From Symsagittifera roscoffensis (Eukaryota; Xenacoelomorpha; Acoela; Convolutidae): 64,000 bases of DNA. Positions 28,892-39,577 of this stretch are shown in pieces; the stretch's first letter is position 1, and every line of letters begins with the position of its first letter. The stretch is taken from assembly GCF_963678635.1 (NCBI RefSeq), contig NC_087070.1:4558539-4622538 (forward strand), in the 5' to 3' direction. The notes under the pieces are model-generated. The model worked only from the letters and a program-made list of their open reading frames with translations, was not told the origin of the DNA and ran no database searches. The position numbers were made by a program, and so were the translations under genes.

Positions 28892-28990
28892 GGATCTACT
28901 TAATAATCTCCCCCCCCCCTATTGTATCTACTAAAGAATCCCTCCCCCTCCCCTTTCGTGAAAGGGGGGGGGGGATTGTTAAGTAGATCC
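28892..28990. repeat. Poly-C/poly-G foldback element 1
   Basis: Arms GGATCTACTTAATAATC and GATTGTTAAGTAGATCC enclose C runs, a central ATTGTATCTACTAAAGAATCC segment and a TTTCGTGAAA loop followed by a G run. Would form a long stem. Copy B: 62317-62413. Confidence 0.75.
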
Positions 28991-28994
28991 CTGG

Positions 28995-29110
28995 GGATCT
29001 ACTTAACTTAACAATCTCCCCCCCCCCCCCCCCCCCCCCCATTGTATCTACTAAAGAATCCCCCCCCCCTTCTTGAAAGGGGGGGGGGGGGGAGATTGTT
29101 AAGTAGATCC
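28995..29110. repeat. Poly-C/poly-G foldback element 2
   Basis: Same plan as the element just left of it (4 bp apart): GGATCTACTTAAC...AATC, 23 C, ATTGTATCTACTAAAGAATCC, C run, TTCTTGAAA, G run, GATTGTTAAGTAGATCC. Homopolymers differ in copy B (62418-62519: 12 C). Confidence 0.75.
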
Positions 29111-29721
29111 GGTTTTTATTTATTCGGCCCAACTTTGAGTTCTTAAAATTGAAAGCAGAAAAAAAGTAGCTCAAATCTGATTGGTTGAGATTGAATGCGC
29201 CCCAGACGCATAATTTGAGAAACTCATTCAATCAGAAATTGATGCGCTGATGAGTTTCGTATGGAATACGGAAAACGACCCGTTTTCAGCTCCGATTTCG
29301 GATTAAATTGACATCCCCATTCCATCTAAATATACAAAGTTAAGATGTTTGTTTTGGATTAAAATTGCTTAGTGCTGCGTGGAAAATACTTGGTTGAAAA
29401 TTCCAATTAAGTATCAAGTTAACGTCATTCCGCCCTAAAACACTTAAAAAGTGATGACTTTAAATTTGGGTCTCCAATTTCTATCCCAGATCCTCTTGTA
29501 CCTGAATTTTGCACATGATATTCCAATGGGGAAGATATCGTTCGGAAGATAGAACACTAGGGAACTCCACGTAGGGGACAGGTTGTCGTTAAAGACCATT
29601 GGTTGCTTTCCCTTTTCTGTGCAGTTGACCCATGTCACTAAAACACAACCGAATAAAAAACAGGGTCTTTCTCATTTTACCCCTCCCCCAGACTATTAAA
29701 AAAAAGTTCCAGCCCCATCAA

Positions 29722-29930
29722 CAGGGGCGCATCTAGGATTTTCTCGAGGGGGGAGGCGGATTTTCAAAAAAGTTTTGGGGCCTTTTTTTGATCAGCCCAA
29801 TCGACTTTCCGAACATTCCCAGAACACTATAAAGACCCTATTTTGACGAAAAAATTTTGCACCGCATTCAAATTTTTGAAAAAAAAGCAGGTTAAAAAAC
29901 CCGTTTTTGGAAAAATAGTAAATATTGTGC
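29722..29930. repeat. hAT-like non-autonomous element fragment
   Basis: Begins CAGGGGCGCATCTAGGATTTT and aligns with the left half of 37126-37550 (CTCGAGGGGGG, TTTTGCACCGCATTCAAATTT, CCCGTTTTTGG). The right end is absent. Copy B from about 63133. Confidence 0.5.
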
Positions 29931-30358
29931 TATATTATGCTGGACTATAATTGGTAAGACCCAAATATTAAATAAAATATACTAAAAACAGACGCATCAA
30001 AAATCATTGTTTTATTTTGCCTTCTGAACCTTTGATCCACCGTGAATCGATCGTTTGACCTTTGACCAAGAGTCATATTCTTTAACCATATTGCCAAGTG
30101 AGCTTAGAAAGTCATATATTTATGCTTTGATTTCACGCGCTTTTTCAAAAGTTAGCATTGCTTTTATCGGTTTGTTCAATTTCGGCATCTTGGTTTCAAT
30201 TCCTTTCATTGTTCTATTGCGATATTTTAATTGTTTCGATTCCTCAGATGGGATATTTTAATTAGCATGGGCTACATCATCCTGGGCTATTTTTACTTCA
30301 GGGATAATTTTGACTGGGATAACTTCGCCTGGGATAAAAAGGTAAAGGATAAATTGTC

Positions 30359-30880
30359 ATGAAACCTCGGAAAGAAGCATTTGGTTCGAGGTATGGGAAT
30401 TACGCGTCGCTTCGAATCAGCGGAAGACTGTCCTCGAAACTTTCGAAAAATTATTTCGCTCAAACTTATCGACGGAACAAACCGAAATTTTTGAATATTC
30501 TGAATTTCCCGCTCATCTCATGGGTAAACTTCCGGTCTACAAACATTCCGCACAAAACTAACCCTGCGGACGGCCGAAAATGGATTTTTCCATTTTTACA
30601 ATATCTTTCCAGCCAAGAAAAATTCAGCTCAACCATCAATACAGTTAATTATGGTTTAAATGCTAACTCCGATTTTGCTCTCTTTCCCATATCCAAGGAT
30701 AACGTTTTGTCTACAAAAAAGCTCAAATCTACCCTACGAGCTGTATCTACACATATTGACATTGGAGCTGACTCTATGACCCTGAAACAGTTGTTTGCTG
30801 ACTTTAAAAACTGGTATTTCCACGCTCATCTGGGCAAAGATACATTGCACGCACCTTGTATCTTTACCCGGATAAGATAG
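30359..30880 (+). CDS. Unrecognised 173-codon ORF
   Basis: The longest ORF of the AT-rich part outside mobile elements, from ATG 30359 to TAG 30878-30880. Basic N-terminal third (Arg/Lys/Ser/Asn), no membrane segment, no motif I recognise. Codon composition is somewhat less AT-biased than the surroundings (TCGAGG, ACGCGTCGC). The first 78 codons recur at 63768-64000 in copy B without disruption. It may be an exon of a host gene or chance. Confidence 0.25.
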   Translation: MKPRKEAFGSRYGNYASLRISGRLSSKLSKNYFAQTYRRNKPKFLNILNFPLISWVNFRSTNIPHKTNPADGRKWIFPFLQYLSSQEKFSSTINTVNYGLNANSDFALFPISKDNVLSTKKLKSTLRAVSTHIDIGADSMTLKQLFADFKNWYFHAHLGKDTLHAPCIFTRIR

Positions 30881-31355
30881 TTGCTTCGTTATTTCAGGGC
30901 CATGAAAAACTCTGCCCGAAAAAAAAACATTTTATATTTCAGCACTTGCTTGTCAATCCTTGTTTTTCATTTATGCTGAAATGTTTTCTAGTTTCACTGC
31001 AGCCTGTATTTGATGGGTTAATTTTTTTGCGACTCTTAATTACTTCAATCATCAGCAGGGAAAATATATTTACGGGTGCTTGTGATATTGAAGTGGCGCA
31101 TATCTATTTCTCCAATTTTCGGAAAATGCTTGAATATTCATTCAAAAGCGGTGTTTTTTTATTCGTTCAAATTTTAGTATTTCAACGTAAAATTTTTTTC
31201 GCTGAAAAATTTTATAATCTCATTCGAGACAATGAGCCCTGATCTCAATGTAAGAACAAAATTAGGGGCTTTCAGATTGACAGATAGTCGATTTACTCGA
31301 ATTCCTGCGCGCAATTTTATGCTTTTATGTAAAATTTTCAAAAGTTAGCAGCAAA
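30881..31355. other. AT-rich sequence, nothing recognised
   Basis: ORF 30856-31242 lies here but has the composition of its AT-rich surroundings (Phe/Leu/Ile/Lys) and no motif; I do not support it as a gene. Confidence 0.5.
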
Positions 31356-32294
31356 CCCGGGTTGACCAAAAATGCTGGTCATACAATTTTCATATCTGGA
31401 AAAATGCTAATCATACACTTTTCATGCAATCCCATAAGTACAGAAAATTGCATGAAAGGTCAATGATTAGTATTTTTTCATATATGGAAATTGTATGACT
31501 AGCATTTTTACATAAACCAAAAATACTGATTTTACATTTCAGTTTCTCAAAATTTTTTTCGTTGTGTTCGTAACCAAACACAAATGACATAAGCCTTGGT
31601 TACTCAAACGTAGTAACCAAAAGTTTGGCCGTCTCGCATTAAAAATGCATTAGAAACAGCCTGAAATATTTAAATTCTGTCTCACACAAAAAATATAACG
31701 ATAGTAACGAACTTTTAAGTTTTGGCGAAAATTTTCAAAGATGATTATTTCTAAAATTTGAATTTGTAAATTACCAGACATTGATCAAGGCATACAAAAA
31801 CATGTCATACAAAAGAAAGAGGATTTTTTAGCGTTTTTGAAAAAAGTTATGAAGAGAAAAGAAAAAAAATCTAATATTAGTATATCCAAGACTACGTTAT
31901 ACACACAAAAAATTAAATTTTGCAGGCAAAATTTTTTTTTTCAATTTTTTTTGAGTACGAAAATTAATTTGCGGTTGAAAAAAAAACACAAAAAATTTTT
32001 TGGGGGCAATTTTGAAAATACTTTGAAAAATGTTTGTCGTCGCCATCAAAAAATGCTAGTCATACATTTTCATTATATGGAAATTGTATGATTAGCATTT
32101 TTTTTGACAAAAAGTTTTTCTTTTTATTTAGTACGATACACCGATTTTTATACCAAAACAAGAGAAAAGTTTTCCGAAAATTCGACGACACCATTTTAGC
32201 AAAATGTATGAAAGTTGTATGATTAGTATTTTTTCACAGACTTAGTTATGGAATTGTATGATAAGCATTTTTGTTCCATGGAGGTCAACCCGGG
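31356..32294. mobile_element. 939-bp TIR element with nested TCATACA inverted repeats
   Basis: Starts CCCGGGTTGACC at 31356 and ends GGTCAACCCGGG at 32294, a perfect 12-bp TIR. Next to it and in the interior the word AAAAATGCT(A/G)(A/G)TCATACA occurs at least seven times in both orientations (about 31368, 31402, 31464, 31487, 32051, 32080, 32215, 32252), forming nested foldbacks. No transposase ORF. A non-autonomous (MITE- or foldback-type) element. Confidence 0.7.
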
Positions 32295-32785
32295 AATTAA
32301 ACTTATCTGAATGCAGCGAGTTAAGCCTAGTTTCAGATGATTAATCCAAAATGAATATCATGGTAATTGGATACGAAATTTGTCTGTTAAAATGTATCTG
32401 TTTTTTGACCAAAATGACAGTTTGACAATTTACTAGACTATACATTTTCATTCATTTATGTATGATGCTTAATTAGTAACCGCATATTAAATCTTTTTTG
32501 AGTCGGCGAAAAAACTGTTACGACTTTGGAAAAAAAAGACGGAATAGTTGCGCTCGGGTATTTATTTTTATTTAACCATTTTTGAGCGGGATTTCTGATA
32601 CCTAAAGCTCAAATTTAGAAAAAATTTTCAGCTGTGATTGTTTTTTGAAAAGCTATCTGGGTTTGAAAAATACCATTAACGCGCGAGATATTTCGTACTT
32701 CTCAATTGCAAGCGGCCATTCAATCCGCTAACATAATAAAGCTTTATTGAGGGATGATGTTTGATGTTATTATTGGTGGCCAGTC

Positions 32786-33146
32786 AATAAGGAGAATGGT
32801 CTAAGAGCAGAATGGGTCCAAGAACAGAAAAATAGATAAATATCAACTTCTATAAGCTAATCGGTAAAATAATTATCAGAAATGTCAGTAATAGCAAAGC
32901 AACGAACAATTTATGCATATTTTCAGCAATTTAATCAAGAATTTAACAAAAAAATAATCAAAAAACTTAATGAAATTAGTCAATTCATGCGTAATTCATT
33001 CGTTTTCTTGGTATTTTTTGACGATTCTAATAATTGTTTTATCAATTAGCCCTTATAAACCAATATAAGTCAAAATTTTTATGTTTTTTGTGCTTTTGCA
33101 CCCATTCTGCACTTAGATCATTCTGCTTTTGCTCCGCTTCCTTATT
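32786..33146. repeat. Imperfect inverted-repeat (foldback) element
   Basis: Left arm AATAAGGAGAATGGTCTAAG followed by AGCAGAATGGGT; right arm, read in reverse complement, AATAAGGA...GCAGAATGATCTAAG and TGCAGAATGGGT. A second inverted pair lies inside (TATAAGCTAATCGGTAAAAT against the complement of ATTTTATCAATTAGCCCTTATA type words near 33035). About 361 bp, no ORF. Confidence 0.5.
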
Positions 33147-35637
33147 ATTATGTAACTAGACGCTAAGAACATGACAATTCACTAGGCATAGCGTTTGGGA
33201 AAAGTTTTTTAAAATAAATTCCTTTTTTCCTTGAAAGTTAAGTCAGTTTTTTTTTCAACAAAAATTTTCAAAAGCTGTTTCAAAAACGCCGTAGGGCAGT
33301 CGAAACATTCAGGGCGTCGTGTGAGTCAACTTTCAAATCATTATTCCAGAGTAATTAGATGCAAGCCTTATCCACAAAAATTTTCATATGTGCTTAAGGG
33401 GGCGGATAATCAAAGAAACTCTAAGATACTGTCGTTACTTCAAAGTTTCTGGAAAAAAACTGAGACGGATTCGGAGGCGGTAACAAAGTTCAGGATTTCG
33501 TACGTATACTAGAAGTGATGCTTTGATCCTTTTTTGGCTGGCCAAGTTCCTAATTATCGTTTGCTCTTGTTTAATCAAGTTCTTCCCTTCATCCTTTTTG
33601 ATCTCGGCTAATGTTGATGAGAACAGTTGATGAGAATTTTCTCATTTGCAGATATTTTCCTGTTTTTTTCCAAAAACTATCTCCTCAACTTCAAAAATCT
33701 TGTGCCAAATTAAATGCTTTTCATAATTGGATCGCATTGTCTTTTACTAGATGCAAAGCACTCACTTGAAACTATTCTTTTTCAAATATTTTGAGTGTGT
33801 TATCTTTAATTTTTGGCTCATTTGTTTTTACCAACCGTTCTGACAAGAAAATGATTCAAAACGTTTCGATACAAATAGTGTATTACAAGCCTGAAAAAAT
33901 CAAATGGCGTTGATTCAGAATTAGTTATGTTTGACAAAAAAATGTACTCTAAAAATCAATTTTAATCTCTTCAAACCCTTTGTTGGCTTTTTATTATTTC
34001 AATTAAATACGGATTTGAGTTTAAAAATGCGATTTGAATTTATATTCAAATTGATTCTATCCACTTTTATTGTTTTTTATCTAAATATACCGATTACATA
34101 CAGTTTTTATTCAGTTTTTCTCGAAAACCAAACATTATGGAAAAATGGAAATTAAAATATGACGTATGCTCTACAAAATATTTTGGGTTGATGTTTGCCT
34201 GAGAAAACTTTGAGTGTAACTCAAAATTGAATTATCTGCTTCAAATTTGATTTGTTTTAATACGAGTTTTTTAGTTATACATTCTATTGTAAACAAAACT
34301 GCGCCTAGAACGTCAATAATGAGTAATGAAGATCAATTTCAAAAGTATTGCCTTATTTTACGAATGATCATCGCGGCAATCTTTAGATTTGCAAAAATTA
34401 AGAAAAACCCTTAAAAAACTCTCTCCTCAAAAGCTAAAATTTTGTTTAACTAAAATTGTTGAGAATCCCTTTATATCTATTCTAGTTCAATTTACGAATG
34501 TGAACGGGATATTGTCAATAAGTTTTATGAAGTACCTTATCTGTATAAAAATGTACGCAAATCGGTTTCAATCTCAACTTTGTCAGTTCGTAACTAATTG
34601 TATACTTTTGTAATTGTATAATTTTGCATAACTCTACAGGACAAATTGCAATCTTTTTTGGCACTGTTTCTTTTATCTGATAATTTTTTGTTTTTGTTCC
34701 AATTTATAAAATAAAATTCGGAATATATGCTTGGGGTTTTTTAGATTGGGTCAAATTGCAAACTACGTTGAAAATGTCGACTCCTTGAGTTCAAATCTGA
34801 AAGAACTTGTTGCCTTCAAATATTTTTTGAGAGGTTGTGGGGTTTGTAAAATGCTAATTTGGTATAACTCTGGTCTAATTTGTGTGCGCTGTGAACATTT
34901 ATTTTAAGTTGCTGAAAAAGTAACGTAATTTATTAATGCAAGGTGAGTTATCCCGCATAACAAATTTTTTCTGAATTGAATTGAAGCAAGCTATCTGGCC
35001 GTAATTGTTTCGTTCTACTCAAAAATTTTACAAATGATATTTTAAATTTGTTTAATTAATTTTATTCACAAACAACTATACGATACAGATTAAAGGGCAG
35101 TCGTAACATTTAGTTATTCGTTTTGGTTCACGACCAGTCTTTTGTTTTCACTAATCATACAAACAATTTATTCTAATTTATAGAAAGTTTTTATTATTAT
35201 ACTTTGTTCTGACTAAAAGTAAATAGCACAAAATTTTAACTTGCTTGGGCGAGTTTATGATACAGACGTATCACGGCAATTTAAGTGATAGTTTCAACAA
35301 AAGTTTTAATCTTCCAATGAAGATTTAGACTTTCTAACCTCTGAAGTAAGAAAGCATTCAAACCGCAGCTTAATTTGATAAGTTTATGGAGGCTGGAAAA
35401 TTGCCAATTTGATCAAGTTTTGGACTAGTTTATGAGCGTATAAATGAATTCATTTTTGATGATGTTAGTTCAAATAAAAATTATTCAAGTCCTGCGTACT
35501 ATCCCGCTTTCAAAACCATTCTAGATGATTTGAACAAACTAATTTGTCATATTATTTCCCTATTTAACCATACTTAACTTATTAGACTAAAGTTTTTTTG
35601 AAAAGAAAACTGGATAATCAAATGACTAAGTGTTTTT
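33147..35637. other. AT-rich sequence, nothing recognised
   Basis: No supported gene. Short ORFs at 33231, 33931 and 34389 are of background composition. The word AGGGCAGTCGAAACATTCAG near 33292 recurs with changes near 35095 (AGGGCAGTCGTAACATTTAG), perhaps traces of a further dispersed repeat. Confidence 0.5.
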
Positions 35638-35930
35638 TAGAGAGCTATTTTAGCTATGAAACTTTGACAAATTTCATGATATTTAAAAAAAGGAATCGGT
35701 TCACGAATATTTATTTCAATCAAGCTATTCAAGCTACGAACCTTTGAAAGTTTTCATGTTGTTTTGTGGTTCAAATTGGTTTGCGAAAAGTTTCAATTTT
35801 GTAAGCAAGCTTTTAAGCTATGAAACTTTAAAATAGCTAGGAAACTTTAATGTTTCCAAAAACTTGGTTTTTTCTACGCAAGCTTTTTAAGCTATAAAAC
35901 TTTGAAAGATTTCAAGTTATTTCGTGGACC
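35638..35930. repeat. Diverged ~80-bp tandem repeat, four units
   Basis: Units near 35640, 35722, 35808 and 35880 share AAGCTATTTAAGCTATGAA, ACTTTGAAAG and TTTCATGTTATTT words with many mismatches. Old minisatellite-like array. Confidence 0.5.
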
Positions 35931-36529
35931 CTATATATTGACTTGCCTGTTGCAAATGATATATTTGCACTTAGTAATGCAATATTATCATGTTCACAAA
36001 ATGTGCTGTCGAGCAGTTTGCCTCAACTAAATTTGGAATGCTTTTTATATTAAAAAGAACCAACGCGTAGACTGAGCGTTATTGGAAAACTGGATCAATT
36101 ATTGGAAAATTGCATTATTAAAAAACTGAAACGACTAGTAAAAACTCTAGTACACTCTCAGAACACATATTTTGAAAACTAATCTTATACTTACAAGTTT
36201 TGACGAATTTTTTGTCCTATCTGAAAAATCAAGTAAAAAAAGATATTTCTGCTCCAGAAATGATTAGCAAAAATGTGATGCCAATTTTCAGCTCAAAATT
36301 TTTTTATTCAATCATCAGCACTGACATTTTTTTCTTATTTAAACTTTCAGGTGAAGCAAAAAATTGGTCGAAACTTGTAATTTCAGATATTTTCTTGCGA
36401 AGACTGATTTAAAAAAGTTTTAATCAACTTTTTAGTAATCGTTTCTCAAAACTCTGAACAATTTTCAATTTTACGTTCCCACCGAAAACGCGTTTAAACA
36501 TAGTACATTTGAAGAAATTTTAAAACAAA

Positions 36530-37010
36530 TAGTCGGTTGCAAAACTACCAGCTCTTTTTTCTGACTGCTTCTTAAAGATTATGGAGCAGTGTTCGTTTTG
36601 AAAAAACAATTCAATACAGAAAACATGAAAAACGTTTTTTAATCATCTCCCACGCTCTAAGCAAAGGTCAAAATGAATTAGTTCTCTTATCGAAAAATAA
36701 TGAAAAGACCAAATCAAATGCATCAGTTCATTTTGAAACTAATTCTAAAATGGATTAATTATCCGCTTTCGCTTCAGTAGCACGAAATGTTAGGTTACCA
36801 AACTGTCGACCATATTCCAGCACCCCTTCTTGAGAAATGCTCTTTCGAAAAATGCTCACAGGTGAAATATCATTAAATTTAATTTCAGGAAGTCAATACT
36901 TTTCAGATGGTTTAAATTTTTTGTTAAAAAATGGCTAGTCAAAATTGGTGTGAAGAAAAAACACCACTAGCTCAAATATTCCGTAACTTTCTTCAAAGTC
37001 GGAAAAAAAA
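36530..37010. repeat. Dispersed repeat family R1, copy 3
   Basis: Aligns with 26060-26590: CTGACTGC, TATGGAGCAGT, GAAAAATGCTCACAGGT, AAAAATGGCTAGTC, CAAATATTCCGTAA, AAAGTCGG. More diverged than copy 2; located just left of the hAT-like element. Confidence 0.4.
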
Positions 37011-37125
37011 CAAAAAATAATTATAACCTTAATTCTCATCTTAGTTATAATCTTTCTATACGAATTTTATAAGAACCGTTGTTGTAGTTATGCTTTTTGG
37101 AAATTGGAAAGTTTGTGTGCAGACG

Positions 37126-37550
37126 CAGGAGTGGATCTAGAATTTTCTCAAGGGGGGCGCGATTTTTAAATTTTTTCTAAATTTTGTTGACTTTTTTTTA
37201 GGTAGACCAAATTGATTTTTTGAACTCTCACAAAGCATAAAAAAAGTCCATGTTTTGACCAAAATGCCTGCACCTCAGGCAAAATTCTGAAAAAACAGTC
37301 CAAAAAGGCGTTTTTAGTTTTTAGGCTTTTTTGAAAAATGTTGACCAAAAAACCGCGTTTTTCGGCGCGCGCTCCCTCTTAGAATTAGTATGTATTGGCG
37401 CCAAAGGCCCCTTTAGAAAAATTTTAAGGTCTTTCAGCCAAAAATGGATATCTCAAAATAGCTCAAAGAGGGGACCCTTTGGGTCGGCTGGGGGTCGAAT
37501 CCCTGAGACAAAGGCGTCCAACCCCCCCCCCCCCCCCTGAGTCCGCCCTG
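37126..37550. mobile_element. hAT-like non-autonomous element with 8-bp target duplication
   Basis: Left end CAGGAGTGGATCTAG at 37126; right end GAGTCCGCCCTG at 37550, whose complement CAGGGCGGACTC matches the left end. Flanked by TGCAGACG (37118-37125) and TACAGACG (37551-37558): 8 bp with one mismatch, the target-duplication length of hAT transposons. A G/C homopolymer lies next to each end. Two more left halves of the family occur at 22629 and 29722. No transposase. Confidence 0.65.
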
Positions 37551-38144
37551 TACAGACGTCTTGTGCATTGTTTTTGTTTTAGACGGAGAGTTTTAGCATT
37601 CATTTTTTCTGATTCACGAAATATAAAAAAAATACATATAAACTGATAATGGAAAGCCCGTTTAAGTAAGGCACATTGTTTCTGCTCTTTACGAACAAAA
37701 GCGATTTTTCTGTAAATTTTGGCCGAGAATTCGAAACATGCCAAATTTTGGCCGAGACGGTCGATGCATAAAGTTAGAACCTCAACACGCGTTCTGTTCA
37801 AGAAATTTTGCCAGATCCGGAAAATAAGAACTTTTTTGCCCGAATTGAAGTTGTTGAGCTTACCTATGAGTCCAAAGAAGAGAAAGGCGATCCTGCTAAC
37901 CATTTTCTTGAAACTCAGTCATTAAAATTAGTTCACAGTATCTGACATTTCAATAACAAACTGAGCAAACATGGCTATATTTGTGAATTTTGCAATCTTT
38001 AAAGTTCAGAATGTCATCTCTTCTAACTAAAACTAATATTCTGTTTATTTCCGGTTAGTATTTAATTCATTTTCACAATCCTGTCCAAATACTGTTGTAG
38101 TGTTACTTTTGTATCCCGAGTCGAGATTTTGCACCTAATTTGAA

Positions 38145-38315
38145 GCAAGATTTGAGCGGTTTGAGCGGTTTTTTTAGACGATTTTGCTCAAAAACTTGCT
38201 TCATAATGAGATGTTTGAGCGGTTTTTGTGCGGTTTTTTCTAAAACACCGCGCCAGCTTTGAACGGTTTTGAGCGGTTTTTCTTAAAAAACCGCCCAAAA
38301 ACCGCTCAAATCTTC
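38145..38315. repeat. GAGCGGTTTTT foldback
   Basis: Direct and inverted copies of TTTGAGCGGTTTTT: left arm GATTTGAGCGGTTTGAGCGG, right arm CCGCCCAAAAACCGCTCAAA with TC after it, and two further plus-orientation copies in between. Could form a stem of about 35 bp. Confidence 0.6.
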
Positions 38316-39226
38316 TAGGAAACTCTATAGTGTTTACATACAGTGACACCTAAGCCAGCCGAACTAAGATCCAACTACCATAAAACCAGCCGAAAAACTC
38401 AAAGCGCTATGAATTTTTTTGTAACAGTTATGTAATCAACAAAAATCCTGCGAGTTTCAACAAAAAAGACGTAATTTTGGCTAGTTTGAACATTCTGCTT
38501 TTTTTTGATTCGTTCATATTTCGTGTTGTTTTTGGGCACTCGATTCATTTGTGTTGACTAAGTGGCAGAGGACCAGCATGATTTCGAGTGCGGTTGTAAT
38601 ATGTAGTTAATGCCAAATTGTTGGGAGTATCTTTTCGGTCAACGAATTTGAACGAAGTTAATTAACCAAAAACTGCTATTTTTGACGTCAGATTTCTGTT
38701 TTTCATTGATTTCCACACGTAAAAACCATGTCCAAAAAATTTTCCTAAAATTCTATAGTTTGCGACCAATTAAACTGCTCAAGGTCACCAATATTGCCAA
38801 CAATTTGGCATTAAAAAGAGATCCCATCATGTCCAACAAAGTAAACATATTAACAACGACAAAGATAGCTAAAAACAGAACGTTGCAAAAAATGAACAAC
38901 AGACGCAGGGTAGGTTTTCGCGCAGTTATGGGGTGAACACCTCTCGCATCTCAAGAATTTAATGCCCTTCTCACCCTAGCTCAACAAGTACTATAGGGCG
39001 CTGTCGTGTCCGGACAATTTGGAAACATACGGTAATCGGGAAAAAGCAAAAACAGAAAAGGGTCTTTTTATTTATTCCGCCCAAATTTCTCAATTTTACG
39101 ATTTTGTAATATTCAATGTATGAATGTTGAGAACAATATACTGATAACACTGGTTGGTTTGAGTAATACAAAGAAGATCACTTTTCGCTGAGTGCAGGGC
39201 TCGGCTAGTGAAAGTTTCTTGCTAAT

Positions 39227-39577
39227 GTGATGGCAGGTCTCAAAGAATTGCGAAAAGACATGACAAAGGGAACAGATAGAGTAGATGAGAGAGCTCATAA
39301 TGGCCATGAAAAACTGAGAGACGAGCTAGCTGATGCTATATCGCAGGTTAATTATGACCAAGCCCTGCTGGCTCAGAAAACTGATCAATACCTGGCAGAT
39401 AGTTTGTCCGTAGCTGCCAGGGAATCCGAAGAAAGAGAACGTAAAATCATGCAGAAAAAAGAGCGACTACAGAACAATTATGATGAAACCAATTCTCACA
39501 CGATGACAAACTTGGAAAGTCGACTGGATGCCAAGGCCAATCCGATGATGCAAAAACTCGATGATTTTTTCGAGTAG
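39227..39577 (+). pseudogene. Gag-like coiled-coil region of older gypsy element
   Basis: 116-codon ORF, strongly charged with heptad-like spacing (KELRKDMTKGTDRVDER, ESEERERKIMQKKERLQ), as in Gag N-terminal coiled coils. It starts the less AT-rich block. The following 39561-40846 is broken coding-like sequence in mixed frames; the 79-codon ORF 39561-39800 ends with CQRCSRLGQF, possibly a zinc-knuckle remnant (Cys-x2-Cys). Confidence 0.35.

Larger units (their letters stand above)
17453..30591. repeat. 13.1-kb direct segmental duplication, copy A
   Basis: Matches 50882-64000 almost base for base. The left edge falls inside the first tandem unit at the word TGAATTAAC; the right edge is unknown because copy B runs off the window. 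Differences are mainly homopolymer lengths (for example 23 against 12 C after 29017) and rare substitutions such as 24049 C/T, which point to a very young duplication or an assembly duplication. Confidence 0.92.

Noticed and set aside
28896-29231. Gly/Pro-rich minus-strand ORF
   Set aside because: Produced by the poly-C/poly-G hairpin elements and changes length between copies A and B.
30856-31242. 128-codon plus-strand ORF
   Set aside because: Phe/Leu/Lys-rich background composition and no motif; overlaps the end of the preceding ORF.
37463-37903. Minus-strand 146-codon ORF through a poly-Gly tract
   Set aside because: The Gly run is the C homopolymer at the hAT-like element end; no further support.
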